Positions 4,932 through 10,758 of a stretch of 10,758 nucleotides of DNA are shown here, in pieces. A program made the translations under genes and the position numbers. The notes beneath the pieces are model-generated. The model was not told the origin of the DNA. It made no database searches and saw nothing but the letters and a program-made list of their open reading frames with translations. The DNA is from Thermodesulfobacteriota bacterium (lineage in GTDB: Bacteria; Desulfobacterota; DSM-4660; Desulfatiglandales; HGW-15): NCBI GenBank assembly GCA_025454125.1, contig JALOPA010000068.1, positions 1 to 10,758 of the forward strand. The letters are read 5' to 3'. How positions within the stretch are numbered: position 1 is the stretch's first letter; each line of letters opens with the position of its first letter.

Positions 4932-6762
4932 GAGCAATCAGAACGTTTGGTCCTACTACCAAACAAGAGCGCCGGAGACATTTCGGGGTTCGGCGTTCCG
5001 CCTTCATTTTCTGACCCGCTACCTCAAGAGCGGACAACGAGTGCTGAACGTGGGCATCGGTGGAGGCCTGTTCGAAGGATTTTGCCGGCATCTGGGTGCC
5101 CAGGTGTTCTCCCTGGACCCCGACTGGATGAGCCTGCACACCCTAAGGGATAAGAATGGAGTTCAGTTGACCGCGGGCAAGCTGGAAGATCTCCCCTTCG
5201 GGAGCGACGCTTTCGACGCCGTGATCGTCTCAGAAGTGCTTGAGCATCTGACGCCGGAGTCAACCCTCAGGGCTCTAAAGGAAATCAAAAGAGCTCTCGT
5301 CCCCGGGGGACAGGTCATCGGTACCGTGCCGTGTGAAGAATCCCTGGCCGACGGGGTTGTCATGTGCCCTGAATGCGGTGAGGTCTTTCACAAAGTGGGG
5401 CACCTCCAATCGTTCAGTACCGCGACGATGTTTGCCCTGTTACGAACGGTCTTTCCCCGAGCGAACTGCTTCGAGCACGCGTTCATGGCCAAGGCGACCT
5501 CGGGCCCCAGGGAGGCGGCGATTGGTCTTATCCGAAACCGCTTGGTGCTTGCCCGCCTCTTGACACGCGAAAAGCACATTGTGTTCCGTGCAATGAAGGA
5601 GCCTTCTAACGCCGTGCCTTGCGAAGGATTCCCCAGACCTCGTTCCGGCGCGACCCAACGGCTGGCGCTCTTCCTCCCCTCGCTCGCCGGAGGGGGCGCA
5701 GAAAAAAGGATGCTCAACCTGGCAGCGGAATTCGCTCGAAGGGGACACGCCGTGGACATGCTGCTTTCCAAGTCCGAGGGGGCCTACCTGGGCAGCGTCC
5801 CGCCGCGTGTCCGTGTCATCGACCTCCATGCCTCGCGTCCTTTGACGGCTATCCCGGCGCTTGCCCGGTACCTGTCTTCCGAAAAGCCGCAGGCCCTGCT
5901 GTCCACGATCACCAGCGCGAATCTTGCAGCCGTTTTGGCCTCCCAGCTCTCGGCCGTCAAGACCCGTTGTGTGCTGTGCGAGGCGAGCAACCTGAGTATC
6001 GAACTCCGCCAATCCCCAGCGCACAATCGCTTTCTGATGCCGCTTCTCCTAAGGCGCTTTTTCCCAAAAGCCCATGCCCTTGTCGCGGTATCCCATGGGG
6101 TCGCGGACGACCTGGCCCGGGTGACCGGCATCCCCCGCCGGTCGATCCGGGTCATTTACAATCCGGTGGTGTGCGCAGATCTGTTGGCCAAATCACGAGA
6201 GCCGACCGAGCACCCTTGGCTTCAAAACGGCCCCCTTCCGGTGATCGTCGCCATGGGACGGTTGACCCGGCAGAAGGGTTTTTCAACCTTGCTCCGGGCC
6301 TTTGCTTTGGTGCGGGAACGGCTCCCGTCGAGGTTGATCATCCTTGGGGAAGGTGAAGAGCGGCCGATCCTGCAGAGGTTGTCTCTGAGTCTCTGCATCG
6401 ATCGCGATGTCGACCTGCCCGGTTTCGTTTTGAACCCCTACCCGTTCCTGTCAAGGGCTTCGCTCTTCGTTTTGTCGTCCCGATGGGAAGGATTGCCTTG
6501 GGTCCTGATCGAAGCGCTCGCCTGCGGCACGAAAGTGGTTGCAACGGACTGTCCCAGCGGTCCGAGGGAGATTCTCGACAACGGCGCCTACGGACAGCTT
6601 TGCCCCGTGGAAGATGTCCCGGCCATGGCCGCAGCGATGACCAGCGCGCTGACGGGTGCGTTTGTCGCTGCGGATCCGACCCATTGGCTCGAGCAGTTCA
6701 GTTTGGAAGCGAACTCTGCACGTTATTTGGAGATTAGCCTAGGGCGGGAGGCGGACGCCTAG
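4918..6762 (+). CDS. Two-domain enzyme: SAM methyltransferase fused to GT4 glycosyltransferase
   Basis: A 614-residue cytoplasmic fusion. Residues about 1-227 are a class I methyltransferase: V42-L-N-V-G-I-G-G-G50 (AdoMet loop), D67 ending motif II, V102-I-V-S-E-V-L-E-H-L111, then LVPGG. It carries the C150-P-E-C153-G...F-H158...G-H162 insert seen in some sugar-cluster methyltransferases, possibly binding zinc. After a linker (about 228-246), residues about 248-610 are a GT4 (GT-B fold) transferase: FLPSLAGGGAEKRM, donor-site residues R448 and K453 in GRLTRQKG, and the E524-x7-E532 motif in SSRWEGLPWVLIEAL. It probably adds a sugar from a nucleotide-sugar and methylates it or a neighbouring residue. 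ATG at 4918 is chosen over the upstream ATG at 4822 because AAAGGA (4905-4910) sits 7 nt before it, the methyltransferase homology starts there, and the earlier start would overlap the flippase by 110 bp. No stop or second start splits the domains. Confidence 0.88.
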   Translation: MPVSKSNQNVWSYYQTRAPETFRGSAFRLHFLTRYLKSGQRVLNVGIGGGLFEGFCRHLGAQVFSLDPDWMSLHTLRDKNGVQLTAGKLEDLPFGSDAFDAVIVSEVLEHLTPESTLRALKEIKRALVPGGQVIGTVPCEESLADGVVMCPECGEVFHKVGHLQSFSTATMFALLRTVFPRANCFEHAFMAKATSGPREAAIGLIRNRLVLARLLTREKHIVFRAMKEPSNAVPCEGFPRPRSGATQRLALFLPSLAGGGAEKRMLNLAAEFARRGHAVDMLLSKSEGAYLGSVPPRVRVIDLHASRPLTAIPALARYLSSEKPQALLSTITSANLAAVLASQLSAVKTRCVLCEASNLSIELRQSPAHNRFLMPLLLRRFFPKAHALVAVSHGVADDLARVTGIPRRSIRVIYNPVVCADLLAKSREPTEHPWLQNGPLPVIVAMGRLTRQKGFSTLLRAFALVRERLPSRLIILGEGEERPILQRLSLSLCIDRDVDLPGFVLNPYPFLSRASLFVLSSRWEGLPWVLIEALACGTKVVATDCPSGPREILDNGAYGQLCPVEDVPAMAAAMTSALTGAFVAADPTHWLEQFSLEANSARYLEISLGREADA

Positions 6763-6802
6763 GGCCGAAGCGCGGTGTCCGGCCACAGGGGGACGAGAAA
6801 GC

Positions 6803-7798
6803 ATGCTGACGATTGCAGCTTACGGCATCAGGGCGATTCTGGAAGGCGGACTGTCGTTGCTGCCGGGAGGCGTTCGACTCTTCCACAAAGGAACCAGAGG
6901 GAGCGATTCTGCACGTTATTGTTATTCGGTATGGTTGCGCCATTTGGTCAAGACGCAGCCATTCAACGACATGGGCGGGAGTTGCCCGGGCACCGTTGTC
7001 GAGCTTGGTCCAGGGGACTCCCTTGGCACTGGCCTGGCAGCGCTGCTGTGCGGGGCCGAGCGTTACGTCGCCGTAGATGCCGTCGAACACGCCTGCGCGG
7101 AGCGCAATCTGAGAATCCTGGAAGCCCTGACGGAGTTGTTCAGCATCGGCGCCTCGATTCCTGACCAGCAGGAATTCCCCGAGGTGAAGCCCTTGCTGGA
7201 CGATTACGCTTTCCCGGCCTTCGTTCCGCGAACGCTTGAGCCAGAAAGGTGTCGCGCCATTGAAGCGGCCTTCCGCGGCCGTTTAGACGAGAAGTCCCTG
7301 GTGACCTATGTGCGACCGAATGAAGCGCGGCAGGCCCTTTCGCCCGGGAGCGTTGACCTCATCTTCTCGCAGGCGGTCTTGGAGCATGTCGACGACCTGA
7401 GGACGCTCTACAGGAATTGCTCTGCATGGCTAAGACCGGGTGGGCTGATGTCGCATCAGATTGACTTCAAGTCCCACGGGACGTCGCACGAGTGGAACGG
7501 TCACTGGGTCTACCCGGACGCCGTGTGGCGGCTGATCCGCGGAAACAGACCGTACCTGCTCAATCGGGAACCCTGCAGCACCCACCTTCGCTTGCTCACC
7601 GAAAATGGCTTCCAAATTGTCTTGGAAGAGCGCTCACGGGTTCCCTCCCGCCTCCACCGCGGCCAACTGGCAACTCGGTTTCGAGAAATGTCTGATCAAG
7701 ACCTGATCACCGCCGGGGTTTATGTCGTAGGACGGAAGGTCAAACCCGAAACCCGCTTCGTCGAAAGGAGTCAGAGGGGATCATCATGTGTGGGATAG
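6803..7798 (+). CDS. Class I SAM-dependent methyltransferase
   Basis: A 331-residue soluble protein. The AdoMet loop is V65-V-E-L-G-P-G-D-S-L-G75, motif II ends in D92 (YVAVDA), the post-II block is V184-D-L-I-F-S-Q-A-V-L-E-H195, followed by W-L-R-P-G-G214. About 90 residues separate motif II from the post-II block, longer than in minimal methyltransferases, and probably form a substrate-binding insert. The N-terminus (RGSDSARYCYSVWLRHL) is a block I associate with sugar-cluster methyltransferases. AGGGGGA (6787-6793) lies 9 nt before the ATG. The gene follows the fusion enzyme by 40 bp and overlaps asnB by 13 bp, so it belongs to the same operon. A sugar O-, N- or C-methyl transfer is likely from context; the target is unknown. 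Confidence 0.8.
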   Translation: MLTIAAYGIRAILEGGLSLLPGGVRLFHKGTRGSDSARYCYSVWLRHLVKTQPFNDMGGSCPGTVVELGPGDSLGTGLAALLCGAERYVAVDAVEHACAERNLRILEALTELFSIGASIPDQQEFPEVKPLLDDYAFPAFVPRTLEPERCRAIEAAFRGRLDEKSLVTYVRPNEARQALSPGSVDLIFSQAVLEHVDDLRTLYRNCSAWLRPGGLMSHQIDFKSHGTSHEWNGHWVYPDAVWRLIRGNRPYLLNREPCSTHLRLLTENGFQIVLEERSRVPSRLHRGQLATRFREMSDQDLITAGVYVVGRKVKPETRFVERSQRGSSCVG

Positions 7799-9714
7799 CC
7801 GGGATTTTAGGCCCTTCAGCGTCTGAAACGGAAATGGCGATCCGCCTCTCCGCCATGGCCGACGCTTTGAAACACCGCGGACCGGATGCCTCCGGCACAT
7901 GGTCGGATGCCCCGGCCGGGGTTGGGCTCGCCCACCGGCGGCTTTCTATCCTGGACCTCTCGGTGATGGGGAATCAGCCTATGGTCTCGGAAAATGGCCG
8001 CTTCGTGATTTCCTACAATGGCGAAGTGTACAATCACCAAGAACTGCGCAAGGAATTAGAAAAGACTCGCACCCTCCCCTGGCGCGGCCGCTCCGATACC
8101 GAAGTCCTGCTGACCGCGATCGAGCGCTGGGGTGTGCGGGCCAGTCTCGAACGGATCAACGGGATGTTCGCCTTTGCCGTTTGGGACAGAGAAGAAAGAA
8201 AGCTGACCCTCGCCCGTGATCGGATGGGGGAAAAGCCTCTCTACGTCGGCCGGGTCGGCGACAGCGTCGCTTTTGCATCGGAGCTCAAAGCCTTCCGACG
8301 TCTGCCCCGATGGAAGCACACCGTCGATAGGCAAGCTCTGGGGTTGCTGCTCCGTTTCGGCTACATCCCGGCTCCCCTGTCGATTCACGAAGGCATCTTC
8401 AAGCTGCCTGCCGCCACCTTTGTCGAGCTCGGGGCAGAGCAAGCGGCTGTGCCGTTGAGCCTCCAGGAGTTCGCTTCCCAGGTCAACACTTACTGGAGTC
8501 TTTCCCGGGTCGCTCTCCAGGGCCTTCTGCAACCGTTTCCCGGGGATGACGAGGAAGCAGCCGCTGCCCTGCAGAGTCTCCTGGACGATGCGGTACGATT
8601 GAGGATGGAAGCCGATGTCCCGGTCGGAGTGCTCCTTTCCGGGGGTCTGGATTCCTCTCTGGTGGCGGCGCTGATGCAGCGGCAATCCTCCCGGCCGATT
8701 CGGACCTTTACGATCGGGTTTCAGGAGGATCGCTTCGACGAGGCAGGATACGCACAGCGGATTGCCGACCGCATCGGTTCGGAACACACGCCCTTTCGCC
8801 TATCGCCTGAGCGTGCGATGGATATGATTCCGTCATTGCCCCAAGTCTACGACGAACCCTTTGCTGACCCTTCTCAGATCCCGACACTCCTGGTGGCAGC
8901 CATCGCCAGGCAACATGTCACGGTCGCCCTGTCGGGTGACGGCGGTGATGAGCTTTTCTTCGGTTATGGACGCTATTTCGACGCGCACCGGATTTGGCGC
9001 TACATTGGCGGCTGGCGAACGAGCACAAGGAGGAGGATGGCCTCCCTTCTCAACGGCGCGAGCCGCATGGCAAGGGGGTGGGGGCGTTGGGGTTTTCGCA
9101 TGAGCAGGCTCCAGCATCGGATCACCTCACAGAGTTTCGACGACTACTACGCCAACCTCCTGTCGTTGTCCCTGACCCCGACGGCTCAACGCTGCTGGCC
9201 AAAGGGGCTCGCGGGCACTTCTCCCTTTCCGACCATTCCCTATCAACTGGAAAACGCCGCCAGGCGTATGATGTTCACCGACCAGTGCCTTTACCTGCCC
9301 GAAGACATTCTAACCAAGGTCGACCGAGCCAGTATGGCAGTGGCGCTGGAAATGAGGCCGCCCTTGCTCGATCACCGTATTGTCGAGTTTTCTTGGCGCC
9401 TTCCTGAAAGTTTGCGCTTCAATGGCCGTGAAGGCAAAGTGCTGCTCCGGAAACTTCTGCACCGGCTCCTCCCGCAAGACCTCCTAGACAGGCCCAAGCA
9501 CGGATTCGATATCCCGGTTGACGCCTGGCTGCGTCAACCGCTGAGGAGCTGGATGCTCGATCTCTTGAACCAGGACGGAATAAAGCGGGGAGGGTATCTG
9601 GATCCCAAATCGGTGGCGACCCTTGTGGATGAACATTTGTCGGGTTATGGGGACCACGGTTATGCTCTCTGGCCGGTTTTGATGTTTCAATCCTGGCTCC
9701 GTTTCAACGGGTGA
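7786..9714 (+). CDS. asnB: AsnB-type glutamine amidotransferase / asparagine synthase
   Basis: A 642-residue cytoplasmic enzyme of the usual AsnB length. After Met removal, Cys2 (MCGIAGI) is the glutaminase nucleophile of a class II amidotransferase domain (residues 2 to about 200), with R51/R52 in HRRLSIL, N78-G79 and D104 lining the glutamine site. The C-terminal synthetase domain has the ATP PP-loop S285-G-G-L-D-S-S291, S383-G-D-G-G-D-E389 and the KVDRASMAVALEMRPPLLDHR block. All key residues are present, so it should be active. It makes an amide from a carboxylate using glutamine and ATP. In surface-glycan loci, AsnB homologues such as WbpS of Pseudomonas are linked to amidation of uronic acids, and that is a plausible role here; ordinary asparagine synthesis is the alternative. 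AGAGGGGA (7773-7780) precedes the ATG, and the start lies inside the upstream gene. Confidence 0.93.
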   Translation: MCGIAGILGPSASETEMAIRLSAMADALKHRGPDASGTWSDAPAGVGLAHRRLSILDLSVMGNQPMVSENGRFVISYNGEVYNHQELRKELEKTRTLPWRGRSDTEVLLTAIERWGVRASLERINGMFAFAVWDREERKLTLARDRMGEKPLYVGRVGDSVAFASELKAFRRLPRWKHTVDRQALGLLLRFGYIPAPLSIHEGIFKLPAATFVELGAEQAAVPLSLQEFASQVNTYWSLSRVALQGLLQPFPGDDEEAAAALQSLLDDAVRLRMEADVPVGVLLSGGLDSSLVAALMQRQSSRPIRTFTIGFQEDRFDEAGYAQRIADRIGSEHTPFRLSPERAMDMIPSLPQVYDEPFADPSQIPTLLVAAIARQHVTVALSGDGGDELFFGYGRYFDAHRIWRYIGGWRTSTRRRMASLLNGASRMARGWGRWGFRMSRLQHRITSQSFDDYYANLLSLSLTPTAQRCWPKGLAGTSPFPTIPYQLENAARRMMFTDQCLYLPEDILTKVDRASMAVALEMRPPLLDHRIVEFSWRLPESLRFNGREGKVLLRKLLHRLLPQDLLDRPKHGFDIPVDAWLRQPLRSWMLDLLNQDGIKRGGYLDPKSVATLVDEHLSGYGDHGYALWPVLMFQSWLRFNG

Positions 9715-9721
9715 CCCTTTT

Positions 9722-10758
9722 ATGCGGATTCTGGTTGTGGCCAATCTTCCCCCCTATGTGCTCGGCGGCGCCGAAAACCAAATCGCACGCCTGGTAGAAG
9801 CATGGTCCGATCTTGGCCACTACGTCGAAGTGGCTGGACATCGGATTCCCGATGGGGTTCTGCATCTCGGCAGCACCGAGATACGCACCCACCATCTTGC
9901 GGTCAATGACCGCACGGGACGTATAGGCCGAGCCGCAAGCTACTTTCTCTCCCTGGCGTCTCTGTTGCACAAGATCAAGAAGAATCTTGATGTAATCTAT
10001 TGCCGCGGCCTGGGCGACGGAGCCGTCTCGATCTGCCTCCTGAAAGCGATCGGAGAAATCCACCTGCCGCTGCTCGCCTGTCCGATCAACGCCAAGGGCG
10101 CTGGAGACAGCCATTTTGTTCGGTCGATTCCCGGCTGGCGACTCCTCCTGAAAATGATCAATCGACACTGTGATGCGATCAACGTCATCGCGCCGGCCAT
10201 TTGGTCTGACTTGGTTGAGTTGGGGATCCGCGGTCCGAAGATCGCACGCATTCCAAACGGAATCACCATCGGCCTTCCAATCCAGAAATCCGCTCCAGCA
10301 TCGGTCCGTCGCCTCGTGTGGGTCGGACGCTTGACCGCGCAAAAGGGGCTCGACGTTTTGCTGGAAGCGTTAGCCAAGGTGGTAGCTGCCGGCAGGGACT
10401 TCAGTCTCGAAATCATCGGTACCGGCCCGGATAGGGCATTGCTGCTCGAACAGTCTCGACGACTGGGTCTCGAAGGCAAAGTGCGCTTCACCGGGGCCTT
10501 GCCCGAAGAAGCGATTCGCGCCAAGCTCGCAGGCATGGATGTGTTTCTTCTGCCGTCCCGTTATGAGGGAATGTCGAACGCGGCGCTCGAAGCCATGGAG
10601 GCCGGGCTGCCGGTCCTCCTGACTCGCTGTGGCGGTATGGACACCTACGTCTCTGAAAGTACCGGGTGGACCTGCGAACCGGAGAGCGTGGACGCCCTGA
10701 CTGCTGAATTGCTTCGAATGCTCGATGCGCCAGCCGACAAGTTGGTGGCCATGGGGAA
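9722..10758 (+). CDS. GT4-family glycosyltransferase, 3' end outside window
   Basis: The frame is open from ATG at 9722 to the window end (345 codons), so most of a protein of about 370-390 residues is seen. It is a cytoplasmic GT-B fold enzyme: MRILVVANLPPYVLGGAENQ gives the N-terminal acceptor-side start, IARIPNGI marks the domain junction, then W200-V-G-R203-L-T-A-Q-K208-G supplies donor phosphate contacts, and S-R280-Y-E282-G-M-S-N-A-A-L-E290 is the E-x7-E motif. It would transfer a sugar from a nucleotide-sugar to the growing lipid-linked unit. It starts 7 bp after the asnB stop; the only ribosome-site-like sequence is GGGTGA (9709-9714) across that stop, so translation is probably coupled. 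Donor and acceptor are unknown. Confidence 0.9.
   Translation, partial: MRILVVANLPPYVLGGAENQIARLVEAWSDLGHYVEVAGHRIPDGVLHLGSTEIRTHHLAVNDRTGRIGRAASYFLSLASLLHKIKKNLDVIYCRGLGDGAVSICLLKAIGEIHLPLLACPINAKGAGDSHFVRSIPGWRLLLKMINRHCDAINVIAPAIWSDLVELGIRGPKIARIPNGITIGLPIQKSAPASVRRLVWVGRLTAQKGLDVLLEALAKVVAAGRDFSLEIIGTGPDRALLLEQSRRLGLEGKVRFTGALPEEAIRAKLAGMDVFLLPSRYEGMSNAALEAMEAGLPVLLTRCGGMDTYVSESTGWTCEPESVDALTAELLRMLDAPADKLVAMG

Noticed and set aside
4149..5014. Large overlapping frames opposite or alongside the flippase (minus 4149-4643, plus 4223-5014)
   Set aside because: They are rich in Arg, Gly and Ala and lack family motifs; the flippase frame is clearly the coding one. They are shadows caused by high GC at the third position.
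6737..6765. Two copies of GCCTAGGGC 20 bp apart at the end of the fusion gene, plus a weak GGCCG/CGGCC pairing (6763-6784)
   Set aside because: One copy is within coding sequence, the other overlaps the stop codon. The motif is short and GC-rich and the pairing weak with no T-run, so chance is the simplest explanation.

Overview
The window is part of a cell-surface polysaccharide locus (O-antigen, capsule or exopolysaccharide) in a Gram-negative-type bacterium with medium-high GC. The gene style and the mix of parts (an RmlA-type start, a winged-helix/nucleotidyltransferase-fold regulator, an AsnB amidotransferase and GT4 enzymes) fit the Desulfobacterota (former Deltaproteobacteria). That placement is an inference from general familiarity, not from a marker gene. 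All genes are on the + strand and most are tightly packed or overlapping.

Left part (1-1799): the 3' end of a glucose-1-phosphate thymidylyltransferase (rmlA/rfbA), then a multi-spanning GT39/PMT-type glycosyltransferase 27 bp downstream. Middle part (1800-3575): a sigma70-like promoter whose predicted start point nearly coincides with the ATG of a small regulator (winged helix plus degenerate nucleotidyltransferase fold), so the mRNA looks leaderless. Next comes a TylF/NovP-type O-methyltransferase gene that is broken: a deletion with frameshift has removed the segment that should carry the second metal-binding Asp pair. Behind it lies about 386 bp without a convincing gene. This stretch holds several hairpins, two of which are diverged copies of one 24-bp unit with compensatory base changes.

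Right part (3576-10758): a compact, GC-richer run, probably one operon. It has a Wzx-type flippase, a fused SAM methyltransferase-GT4 glycosyltransferase, a second SAM methyltransferase, an AsnB-type glutamine amidotransferase/asparagine synthetase and a GT4 glycosyltransferase cut by the window end.

Together these genes would supply dTDP-sugar, transfer sugars, methylate and perhaps amidate the glycan, and flip the lipid-linked unit across the inner membrane. No Wzy polymerase, Wzz or export machinery is seen here. Hand counts on sampled lines suggest GC falls from about 55% on the left to roughly 40-50% across the regulator and broken methyltransferase, then rises to 60% or more from the flippase onward, as in a mosaic locus assembled by transfer. 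I saw no RNA gene, CRISPR array or intact insertion sequence. I did not find a clearly new multi-gene system; the best leads are the regulator with its leaderless promoter and repeat operator, the hairpin array, and the broken methyltransferase.
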